A stretch of DNA of 10,085 bases from Candidatus Omnitrophota bacterium (GTDB lineage Bacteria; Omnitrophota; Gorgyraeia; Gygaellales; Profunditerraquicolaceae): contig VGKK01000036.1 of assembly GCA_016867095.1 (NCBI GenBank), positions 1 through 10,085 of the forward strand, given 5' to 3'. This document shows, one piece after another, positions 1 through 5,967 of this stretch. Below the pieces are notes generated by a model. That model was not told the DNA's origin and searched no databases. It was given only the letters and a program-made list of their open reading frames with translations. The position numbers and the translations under genes were made by a program. Within the stretch, counting starts at the first letter, position 1. The number at the start of each line of letters is the position of its first letter.

Positions 1-126
1 GGTGATAAATCAACAAGAATTTTAACGCAACGCATTGTGTTTACGTAAGTTACGAAAATTCACGAGTTACATAAAAACAGTTTTTGAAAATAATCTCAAG
101 GGAAAATATTTTTTGACAAAGTACTG
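1..126 (-). mobile_element. Diverged end of a related insertion sequence (body off the left edge)
   Basis: Bases 4-84 align with 9788-9868 of the IS at the right of the window at about two thirds identity by hand count. They share GCATTG, then six bases, then CGTAAGTTA, at identical spacing. After a stretch with about 12 extra bases, 112-126 matches 9884-9898 at 12 of 15 positions, including ACAAAGT at the IS tip. This is therefore the transposase-upstream end of a related element. Its transposase would be on the minus strand and start about 60 bases before the window, so no coding part is visible. Whether that copy is intact cannot be judged from here. Confidence 0.6.
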
Positions 127-142
127 TAAAAACTTAAAAACA

Positions 143-170
143 TTGAGTTTTGTTTAGGCTAAGATAGAAT
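143..170 (+). promoter_or_regulatory. Putative sigma-70 promoter of the glycosyltransferase gene
   Basis: TTGAGT at 143-148 and TAGAAT at 165-170 are spaced by 16 bases, which would start transcription near 177. A second -35-like TTGACA at 113-118 lies in the IS-like tip, but its best -10 (TAAAAA at 135-140) is weak. A start near 177 supports translation from the ATG at 189 over the ATG at 177. Confidence 0.4.
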
Positions 171-188
171 TAGCTAATGGAGGAGGAA

Positions 189-1301
189 ATGCAAGGTAAG
201 CCTTTTATAACCGTCATCAATCCGGTGCGTAATACCCAAAGGACCCTGGCAAGGTGCCTGGAGTCATTAGTGGTCCTGGATTATCCGATGGAGAATCTGG
301 AATTCATCTTTGCCGACGGCGGCTCAACCGATGCCACCGTCTCTATTATCAAGGAATGGCAAAAGAGGTATCCGCAGATAAAGTTGGTAGAAGTGGCTAA
401 CTGCAAATCGCCCGGCCAGGCGCGCAACGCCGCCCTGGCAATAGCCCGCGGCGATTACATCGCCTTTACCGACGGCGATTGCTATGTGCGCAAGGACTGG
501 GTGAATAAAATTTTAGAGCCGTTTTTAAAGGATTCCACCATCGGGATGGTGGGCGGAGAAATCCATACCATGCGCACCGACCATAACAATACCGAGATTT
601 ACTGTGAGCAGACCAAGTTCCTGTCGGTCGCCGGCCGCTGTAATTTAACCAGCGAAGGCTATTACCCGACGATAAAAAAAGACCTGCCGCATGAAGTAAA
701 CGGCAATATCCATTCGCCGTTTTTTGCCACCGCCAACGCCGCGGTCAGTAAAAAGGCGGCGGACGCCATCGGCAGGGAATTCTGGCATGAGATTACCAAT
801 GAGGACGTGGATTTCTCCATCCGGATCCTGAAGGCCGGTTATAAATTATATTATAAGCCCGACGCGGTGGTGGAGCATATGCACCGGATGAGCCTGGCGG
901 ATTATTCCAAGCAGCTCTTCGGCTACGGCTTTGGCCATCCCTTGCCGGTAAAGGCGCACGCCAAAAAGGTCTTCGAGATCTGCCTGCAGTATTTCAGCTA
1001 TATCTACATACCGGTCCCGTTCTTTTTTAAAGGCGTATTATATATCGGGAATTTCCACCTGATGCATATCTTTGGACTGGTTTCTTTAATCCAGTTGGCC
1101 CTGGGCAGGAGCGCTTTAATTTCCGGGATACTTTTTGCTCTATTTACGCTCTTATATTTTTGGCCGGTGTTAAAAATTAAACCCCGCGGCAAATTTTTAA
1201 TCTGGGCCAAAATCAGGTATCTTTCCAACTGGGCGTTAATGCGCGGCGGTTTCAAAGGCATGCGCGCCTGGAAAGTATTCTATATTGAGTCTAGTTGGTA
1301 A
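189..1301 (+). CDS. Family 2 glycosyltransferase with C-terminal membrane segments
   Basis: The product transfers a sugar from an activated nucleotide-sugar donor, probably at the inner face of the cytoplasmic membrane. Counting from ATG 189 (370 aa), the GT-A fold shows the N-terminal strand ITVINPVRN, DGGS at about 43-46, the metal-binding DGD at about 95-97, an FFATANAAV acceptor-side segment near 178, and NEDVD near 204 carrying the likely catalytic acid. From about residue 265 to 330 there are hydrophobic stretches typical of membrane-attached GT2 enzymes of cell-surface polysaccharide synthesis. An in-frame ATG at 177 would give four more residues (MEEE), but those codons are the GGAGGAGG Shine-Dalgarno sequence (179-186), so 189 is the better start. 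Donor and acceptor cannot be told. The gene stands alone on its strand, bounded by an IS-like end and a palindromic spacer. Confidence 0.85.
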   Translation: MQGKPFITVINPVRNTQRTLARCLESLVVLDYPMENLEFIFADGGSTDATVSIIKEWQKRYPQIKLVEVANCKSPGQARNAALAIARGDYIAFTDGDCYVRKDWVNKILEPFLKDSTIGMVGGEIHTMRTDHNNTEIYCEQTKFLSVAGRCNLTSEGYYPTIKKDLPHEVNGNIHSPFFATANAAVSKKAADAIGREFWHEITNEDVDFSIRILKAGYKLYYKPDAVVEHMHRMSLADYSKQLFGYGFGHPLPVKAHAKKVFEICLQYFSYIYIPVPFFFKGVLYIGNFHLMHIFGLVSLIQLALGRSALISGILFALFTLLYFWPVLKIKPRGKFLIWAKIRYLSNWALMRGGFKGMRAWKVFYIESSW

Positions 1302-1305
1302 ATGA

Positions 1306-1349
1306 GGCCACAACTTAGCGAGCAATAAGCGAAACTAAGTTGTTTGGCC
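1306..1349 (+). other. Stem-loop just after the glycosyltransferase stop
   Basis: GGCC (1306-1309) pairs with GGCC (1346-1349), and CAACTTAG (1311-1318) pairs perfectly with CTAAGTTG (1335-1342) around a 16-base loop. It begins five bases after the stop codon but has no T-run, so it is not a classic intrinsic terminator. It may protect the 3' end of the transcript or form part of the leader of the next gene. Confidence 0.6.
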
Positions 1350-1356
1350 GAATTTA

Positions 1357-1414
1357 TCCCGCCGAGTGCTGCAAAATTGTCGTAGAGAATTTTGCAGCAT
1401 TTTACGAGGCGGGA
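1357..1414 (+). repeat. Nested 58-bp palindrome (REP- or MITE-like)
   Basis: TCCCGCC (1357-1363) pairs with GGCGGGA (1408-1414). Inside it, TGCTGCAAAATT (1367-1378) pairs perfectly with AATTTTGCAGCA (1388-1399) around a 9-base loop. Together that is 19 perfect base pairs in two stacked stems. The inner stem is followed by TTTT, so it could act as a weak terminator, but the GC-rich outer arms look more like a dispersed palindromic repeat. It ends 15 bases before the start of the binding-protein gene. Confidence 0.65.
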
Positions 1415-1429
1415 TTACGGAATTAACTT

Positions 1430-2668
1430 ATGAAATTATATAAAGCAAGGGCGCTTTTTTTTATGAGCGCCCTTTTTTTAGTTTGCCATTACGCTAGGGC
1501 ATTTGCCGCGCCAGCGCAAAAGGCCAGGCCAGAAGTACTAATGTGGCTGGTCGGATCAGAAAGCCAGGCCAAGGCCGTCCAGGAATTAGGTAATGAGTTT
1601 TTTAAAGATAAAGACACATCTTTCAGGTGTGAAGCTATCTCCTGGGCAGATGCCCATACCAAATACCTGACTTCTATCGCCGGAGGCGTTACCCCTGATA
1701 TCGGCACAATGGGGTTGACCTGGGGCACGGAGTTTGGCTACCTCGGGGCAATGGTAGATTTAGCTAAGGAATTTCCGCAGGATATAAAGACAATTAAGGA
1801 GGGGATTTTTAGCGGCCTGTGGAATTCCGTGGAATATAAGGCAATGGTCTATGGCATCCCTTTTGACCTCAGCGTTCAGCTCATTTTTTACCGCAATGAT
1901 ATTCTCGCCCGGCCGCCGGCAACCTGGCAGGAGCTGGAAGAAACACTTTTAAATTTAAAGAAACAGGGCAAAGGCATGCTCTTTGACTGGGGTTCAATGA
2001 GCTGGATTGGATTTGCGCCATATTTGTGGCAGGCAGGAGGCGATTTTTATAACGCCGCAGGCACACAGGCCAGCCTGGATTCAGAAAGCGCGCTGGCCGC
2101 GCTTAAATTCTTTGGCCGCCTCTATACTGAACTGGGCGTGCCCAAGGCCCAGATTCCTTTAGAACAGGGCCTGCGCACCGGAGATTTTCCCATAGCGGTT
2201 TCCGGAAACTGGAAGATTGATACCCTGCGCTTATTCGCGCCGGAAATAGAGGGTAAGTGGTCAATCAGCCTGATGCCCGCGGGCCCGGCGGGAAAACGCA
2301 CCGCCTTTCTGGGCGGACGGATTATCGGGATATTCAATAAATCAAAACACAAAAAAGAGGCCTGGGAATTTATTAAATTTTTGTTCCAGCCGCAAACGCA
2401 GGCAAAATTGTATGAGGCTTCCCGCGTTGCCGAAGATTCCTACCTGCCTACCGTTATAGCCGCCTGGGATATCCTGCCGCTGCCGGCAGATTTAAAAGCA
2501 GTATTAAAGGCCCAGGCCGAGGACGGCAAGGGCCCTGCGGCAGTGCGCGGGTGGGATGAAAGCACGCGCTTTATTGAAGACGCTATTCAACGCGTCATCC
2601 TGCAACAGGCAGACCCTGGCGCCGAGCTTTCCCGGTTAAATCAGCAAATGAATAAGGAGATTAAGTAA
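1430..2668 (+). CDS. ABC transporter extracellular sugar-binding protein (family 1)
   Basis: This is a 412-residue exported solute-binding protein that would deliver an oligosaccharide or other sugar to an ABC permease. The N-terminus has basic residues (K2, K5, R7), a hydrophobic core to about residue 19, and a likely signal peptidase I site after AFA near 26. The single Cys in the core lacks the small residue before it that a lipobox needs. Family features are GGVTPDIGTMG near 85-95, YGIPFDLSVQLIFYRND at 141-157, a PATWQELEE helix near 163, and the late GRIIGIFNKSKHKKEAWEFI segment where the lobes close. Length is normal for the family. No good Shine-Dalgarno is seen before ATG 1430. Internal ATG 1463 is in frame but would destroy the signal peptide. 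No permease or ATPase gene lies nearby, so it is an orphan in this window. Confidence 0.85.
   Translation: MKLYKARALFFMSALFLVCHYARAFAAPAQKARPEVLMWLVGSESQAKAVQELGNEFFKDKDTSFRCEAISWADAHTKYLTSIAGGVTPDIGTMGLTWGTEFGYLGAMVDLAKEFPQDIKTIKEGIFSGLWNSVEYKAMVYGIPFDLSVQLIFYRNDILARPPATWQELEETLLNLKKQGKGMLFDWGSMSWIGFAPYLWQAGGDFYNAAGTQASLDSESALAALKFFGRLYTELGVPKAQIPLEQGLRTGDFPIAVSGNWKIDTLRLFAPEIEGKWSISLMPAGPAGKRTAFLGGRIIGIFNKSKHKKEAWEFIKFLFQPQTQAKLYEASRVAEDSYLPTVIAAWDILPLPADLKAVLKAQAEDGKGPAAVRGWDESTRFIEDAIQRVILQQADPGAELSRLNQQMNKEIK
1447..1479 (+). terminator. Intrinsic terminator inside the signal-peptide codons
   Basis: AAGGGCGC (1447-1454) pairs perfectly with GCGCCCTT (1467-1474) around a 12-base loop, and is followed by a T-run at 1473-1479. 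It lies over codons 6 to 17 of the binding-protein gene. It may stop transcription when ribosomes are not close behind the polymerase, which would be a translation-coupled attenuator. This role is inferred from structure only. Confidence 0.6.
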
Positions 2669-2675
2669 ATTAAGG

Positions 2676-2706
2676 CAAAAACAATATGCACAAAAACAAT
2701 ATGCAC
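2676..2706 (+). repeat. Tandem 15-bp direct repeat abutting a promoter
   Basis: AAAAACAATATGCAC occurs twice without a gap (2677-2691 and 2692-2706), preceded by a C that extends the periodicity. The second copy ends at the base just before the -35 box. The layout suggests tandem binding sites for a regulator or an UP-element-like sequence. Recent slippage duplication is the plainer alternative. Confidence 0.8.
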
Positions 2707-2735
2707 TTGACAAAATCCGAGAAAGGGTGTATATA
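2707..2735 (+). promoter_or_regulatory. Near-consensus sigma-70 promoter of the restriction-modification unit
   Basis: A perfect TTGACA (2707-2712) and TATATA (2730-2735) are separated by exactly 17 bases. Transcription should begin near 2742, leaving a leader of more than 100 bases before the most likely start codons of the methyltransferase. This is the strongest promoter seen in the window. Confidence 0.75.
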
Positions 2736-2792
2736 AATTATAGACAATTAAGCAATTAAGGGTGGTATGTTTGAAGGGGGAACTGCCACGTC

Positions 2793-2854
2793 TCGCCAGG
2801 GAGCATGGCGAAAAAATAATTAAAACCTTCGCTATCAATGGCGAAGGTTTTTTT
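2793..2854 (+). terminator. Attenuator-like leader: competing hairpins and intrinsic terminator
   Basis: The terminator is CCTTCGC (2826-2832) paired with GCGAAGG (2841-2847), extended by A:T pairs and followed by seven Ts (2848-2854). Upstream, TCGCCA (2793-2798) pairs with TGGCGA (2806-2811). ATGGCGAA occurs at both 2805-2812 and 2838-2845, so TTCGC (2828-2832) can pair with either upstream GCGAA (2808-2812) or downstream GCGAA (2841-2845). That gives mutually exclusive terminator and antiterminator states. It sits about 50 to 110 bases after the predicted transcription start. Alternatively the promoter and terminator define a small RNA of about 110 nt. No known riboswitch class was recognised. 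Confidence 0.65.
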
Positions 2855-2866
2855 GTGAATACCAAA

Positions 2867-3895
2867 ATGGCGATATCTCCGGTTATTGAATTAGCCCAAC
2901 AAATCGATGTTGTTCCAAGACATAGAGGAAGGTTGGAGAGAAAAAATACTCTGCAACATGAGGAGTTATTTTATTTCTCTGCGGCTCAGCGCAAAAGGTT
3001 CTTTTTAGATAAATTAGCAAGCCCAAGCGAAAAAAATAAATATAAACGATACATAGGGACCCCTATACGCTATGCAGGAGGAAAGAGTCTTGCTGTCGGA
3101 TTGATAGTTGAGCTCATCCCGGATAATACTAAGCGGTTAGTTTCACCTTTTTTGGGCGGCGGATCGGTTGAGGTGGCATGCGCCGTTGATTTAGGTCTAC
3201 CCGTATTCGCTTACGATATATTTGATATTTTGGTCAATTATTGGAATATCCAACTAAAGATGCCCCAAGAATTGTATCATAAGTTAGCTTCTTTGAAGCC
3301 GACAAAAGACGAATATGATTTTGTCAAAGCCGAATTGAAATCTCATTGGAAGAAAGAAAAAAGCTTATCCCCGCTTAATCTGGCAGCCAGTTTTTACTTT
3401 AATTATAATCTTTCTTATGGCCCGGGATTTTTGGGTTGGATGTCAAAAATTTATGAAGATAAAGAAAGATACAAATTAATGATACAAAAAGTAAGAAATT
3501 TTAAGGCTGAAAATATGCAGGTTGAGTGTGATACCTTTGAAAATGTTATTCCGAGATTTAAAAATGATTTTTTATATTGTGATCCACCGTATTATTTGGG
3601 TGGCGATAGCAAGATGTTTCGTGGTATTTATCCTCAACGTAACTTTCCAATTCACCATAATAATTTTAACCATGAAAAATTGCGCGACTTATTACTAAAG
3701 CACAAAGGCGGTTTTATCTTGTCTTATAATGACTGCTCAACAATAAGAGAATGGTATTCCGGCTGCAGGATTATCAACGTGTCTTGGCAATACACAATGG
3801 GTCAGGGGGAAACGAGGATCGGCTTAAATCGCAAAAATGAAAATAGAAACCATATCAAAAGTTCTCATGAGATTTTAGTCGTAAGATATGTATAA
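2867..3895 (+). CDS. D12-class (Dam-like) DNA adenine-N6 methyltransferase of a type II R-M system
   Basis: The enzyme transfers a methyl group from S-adenosylmethionine to adenine N6 in a specific DNA site, protecting it from the partner nuclease. Counting from ATG 2867 (342 aa), motif X is PIRYAGGKS near 66, the AdoMet-binding motif I is PFLGGGS near 94, an acidic residue follows in YDIFD near 116, and the catalytic motif IV is DPPYY near 239. The X-I-target recognition-IV order is the alpha (Dam/DpnM) arrangement. The reading frame is open back to GTG 2762, but that part spans the leader hairpins and terminator. An in-frame TTG at 2933, preceded by GAGGAAGG, is another possible start, so the N-terminus is uncertain. 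The last 8 bases overlap the next gene. The gene is visibly AT-richer than the genes around the unit, suggesting horizontal acquisition. Its target sequence cannot be told. Confidence 0.85.
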   Translation: MAISPVIELAQQIDVVPRHRGRLERKNTLQHEELFYFSAAQRKRFFLDKLASPSEKNKYKRYIGTPIRYAGGKSLAVGLIVELIPDNTKRLVSPFLGGGSVEVACAVDLGLPVFAYDIFDILVNYWNIQLKMPQELYHKLASLKPTKDEYDFVKAELKSHWKKEKSLSPLNLAASFYFNYNLSYGPGFLGWMSKIYEDKERYKLMIQKVRNFKAENMQVECDTFENVIPRFKNDFLYCDPPYYLGGDSKMFRGIYPQRNFPIHHNNFNHEKLRDLLLKHKGGFILSYNDCSTIREWYSGCRIINVSWQYTMGQGETRIGLNRKNENRNHIKSSHEILVVRYV

Positions 3896-4658
3896 GAAAA
3901 AGGCAATGACATCTGAGAAGGCAAGCTACGTTAGGAGGCGGGGGCACTTGGATGCCAAGGACTTTGCTAAATCTATAGGGCTTGATGATGATTATTTGAA
4001 TGACCCGAAAGCTAAGAAAGACGTGATTGACAAAAGCGGAGATTCCTATTCCGTTAAAAGCGGAGAAAAGAAATGGCAGATTTTTTTATACAGCGAGAGG
4101 AGATTCCGGAGAGATTATTCATTTATGGCAATGAATGGGGTCGGCCAGTTATTGCTAAAATGCATACAATGTTTTCCCGGTTCGTTTAGAAAATATTCAG
4201 AGCATAAGAAATTATATAAAAATAACTTGCAGCAGCCGATGATTAAATTATGTAATAAGTTAAGAGATAAAAAGAGGCTTGCCGCTTTTATTGATAAAGC
4301 AATGTTTAATAGTGGAGAAGTAAATTATTTAGCTATAAAGCACGAGAACAAATTTCACATTTTTTGGTCAAGGGATGTCATAGGTATTTTATCAGATAAC
4401 CTGCGTGCTGAGAACTCTCAGGCTAGAACCACAAAACAAAACCCGAATCAAAAAGTGGTTTTTAAAATTGATAAAACGTATGGCGAAATTGAAATGAGGA
4501 ACGACAGCGAAATTCATTATCGAGAAGTCAAGTTTTGGTTGAATAAAAAACTAGTTGTTAACCTGCTTTTAGGGAAAATAAAGAAGGTTTATAACTATAG
4601 CGATAATGTCTTAGTTTATGGGGAAGCTATTAAAAGATTTGGTAGATGGAAAGAATAA
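3888..4658 (+). CDS. Putative type II restriction endonuclease partnered with the adenine methyltransferase
   Basis: I did not recognise this 256-residue protein by family. Its function is inferred from position: its ATG overlaps the methyltransferase stop by 8 bases (ATGTATAA), so the two are translationally coupled. Visible features are a basic N-terminus and a possible PD-(D/E)XK-like core around residues 45-67, with D45 and D48 followed by SVKSG and a hydrophobic WQIFLY strand. Ser in place of the usual acidic residue of E-x-K is known in some type II enzymes such as Cfr10I. The C-terminal half has an alternating strand-rich segment (GEIEMRNDS, then HYREVKFWL near 199-218) that could be a DNA-contact domain. 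Codon use is AT-rich like its partner. It could instead be an unrelated accessory protein. It ends 10 bases from the convergent gene. Confidence 0.55.
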   Translation: MYKKKAMTSEKASYVRRRGHLDAKDFAKSIGLDDDYLNDPKAKKDVIDKSGDSYSVKSGEKKWQIFLYSERRFRRDYSFMAMNGVGQLLLKCIQCFPGSFRKYSEHKKLYKNNLQQPMIKLCNKLRDKKRLAAFIDKAMFNSGEVNYLAIKHENKFHIFWSRDVIGILSDNLRAENSQARTTKQNPNQKVVFKIDKTYGEIEMRNDSEIHYREVKFWLNKKLVVNLLLGKIKKVYNYSDNVLVYGEAIKRFGRWKE

Positions 4659-4668
4659 CATGAGGAAG

Positions 4669-5829
4669 TTACCACTGCGAGGAAACGCTGCAGATTACTT
4701 CTTTTGCCGCGGAAGTGTTCCTACCGTAAAAGGTGTTCCCGTAAGCGAATTCTATATTCAGTAAATCACTTATTTTAAATATCGGCCCCACGGTATATTT
4801 CATCCAGTCTTCATTGTCTCCTGTAGGGGCCAAGCCTTCGCTGCAATCAAGAGTGGTTTTCAACACTAACCAGTTAAAGGGGTTATATCCAAATTCAAAG
4901 AAATAGGGTATCTCATCGGAAGGTTCCTGGTTGCGGATGCGGTAGCCGGTTTCAAATTTGGTATAACCGGGCAGCTTTGGCCAGATCTGGGCAGTAAGGA
5001 TTTTAAATTCCTCGTCAATTTGATGTTTGCCTAAAGCCGGGACCGCCTCTTCGCTGTAATCAAAGGGAAATTTTACCCTTGCCTGCAAAGTGCAGATGAA
5101 GGGCTCGGTAAAGAGGTTGTATTTTACCCCCGGCCACATTTCCACAAATCCCTTTCTGGTGCAGCTTTTAAAACTGTCTTTCCAGTGCGCTTCTTTGGCC
5201 ACGGTAGCCAGCATCAGGCCAAACCTGTCAGTCAGGCCGTATTCCAGTTTTAATTCTGTCCGGATTTCGTTTCCCTTGCCGTCGTAGTCCCATCTTCTTT
5301 TCTTGCCCTTGCCGGTAAACTGATGGTTGTGCCAGTAATATTTGGTGTAGAGCTCGGCGTACTTTTGGCCCTTTTTTAAGGTCCAGGCGCCTTTGCCGAC
5401 TGGCGGAGCCAGGGCTTCTTCCTCGGCGGATAGAGCGACGGGTTCGGTTTCTTTGGCCGGCGGTCCGGCTTCTGGCTCAGGGGGCACTTCTTGCGCCTGG
5501 AGATTTATTTTTTCCTCAGCTTTTTGGAAGGCAAGAAGCATAACCTCGTCTCTTTTCGCGGCCACATCTTTTTTCAAGGCCCCATCTTTTTTCGGGGCAA
5601 GCTGGCGTTCGCAGGAGTCAAGCAGCGCCTGCGCCTCTTCGTGCTGCGGGTTTATCATCAGGCATTTCTGCAATTCGTGCCTGGCGTCAGCATAATCCTT
5701 TTTCTCCATCAAGGTTTGCCCGTAAAGAAAGAGCGCCTCTGAAGATAAGGCATGTTCTTCTGCCAAGGCAGGCAGGTAAACCAAGAGGCTGAGTAATATA
5801 GCTATGGCGAAAATCCGGGATTTCTTCAT
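4669..5829 (-). CDS. Exported TPR protein with outer-membrane beta-barrel-like C-terminal domain
   Basis: The N-terminal signal peptide (MKKSR, hydrophobic core, cleavage after ALA near 23) is followed by one tetratricopeptide repeat at about 31-64, with the typical pattern of YGQTLMEKKDYADAR then LMINP. A charged, then Pro/Glu-rich linker spans about 78-148. From about 149 to the end alternate polar and aromatic residues (AELYTKYYW, IRTELKLEYGL, FGLMLAT, FFEFGYNPF, IEFAYGNTFYG), as in transmembrane beta-strands, and the chain ends in Trp, a common end for outer-membrane barrels. A small porin-like barrel with a periplasmic TPR domain is the best guess; the substrate is unknown. SD GGAG lies five bases before the ATG. 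The gene is divergent from the ROK repressor and may be its target. Confidence 0.65.
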   Translation of the reverse strand: MKKSRIFAIAILLSLLVYLPALAEEHALSSEALFLYGQTLMEKKDYADARHELQKCLMINPQHEEAQALLDSCERQLAPKKDGALKKDVAAKRDEVMLLAFQKAEEKINLQAQEVPPEPEAGPPAKETEPVALSAEEEALAPPVGKGAWTLKKGQKYAELYTKYYWHNHQFTGKGKKRRWDYDGKGNEIRTELKLEYGLTDRFGLMLATVAKEAHWKDSFKSCTRKGFVEMWPGVKYNLFTEPFICTLQARVKFPFDYSEEAVPALGKHQIDEEFKILTAQIWPKLPGYTKFETGYRIRNQEPSDEIPYFFEFGYNPFNWLVLKTTLDCSEGLAPTGDNEDWMKYTVGPIFKISDLLNIEFAYGNTFYGRNTSAAKEVICSVSSQW

Positions 5830-5847
5830 TTTTCTCCTTAGTATCTT

Positions 5848-5875
5848 ATTCTAACAGAATTATTTTTAAAATCAA
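5848..5875 (-). promoter_or_regulatory. Promoter of the TPR/barrel gene
   Basis: On the minus strand TTGATT (5870-5875) and TAGAAT (5848-5853) are spaced by 16 bases, with the start codon about 19 bases downstream of the -10. Its -35 box is only 21 bases from the -35 box of the oppositely directed ROK promoter, so a single bound regulator could affect both. Confidence 0.5.
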
Positions 5876-5896
5876 TACATTTTTTCTTAAAAACGC

Positions 5897-5924
5897 TTGA
5901 CTTATCCCGTATTTGTAGTATAAG
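5897..5924 (+). promoter_or_regulatory. Promoter of the ROK regulator operon
   Basis: TTGACT (5897-5902) and TATAAG (5919-5924) are spaced by 16 bases; an overlapping TAAGAT (5921-5926) would give 18. Transcription should start near 5931, about 37 bases before the ROK start codon, which has AGAGGG (5953-5958) as ribosome binding site. Confidence 0.55.
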
Positions 5925-5929
5925 ATAAA

Positions 5930-5942
5930 ATAATCTGATTAT
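5930..5942. promoter_or_regulatory. Candidate operator at the ROK transcription start
   Basis: ATAATC-T-GATTAT is a perfect 6-bp inverted repeat lying on the predicted transcription start of the ROK gene. Autorepression by the ROK protein is a plausible use. The AT-rich setting makes such short palindromes fairly common. Confidence 0.3.
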
Positions 5943-5967
5943 AACTTAATAAAGAGGGACGAACCTT

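Noticed and set aside
177..188. ATG 177 as start of the glycosyltransferase
   Set aside because: Its first codons are the Shine-Dalgarno sequence for ATG 189 and it sits at the predicted transcription start.
2805..2858. Two tiny frames in the R-M leader, both beginning ATGGCGAA (MAKK and MAKVFL)
   Set aside because: The first has its purine tract too close to the ATG and the second lies in the terminator stem. A leader peptide is possible, but the evidence is too thin to annotate.
2742..2866. A known riboswitch or SRP RNA in the R-M leader
   Set aside because: No conserved core of the classes I could recall was found; only the hairpins and terminator can be supported.
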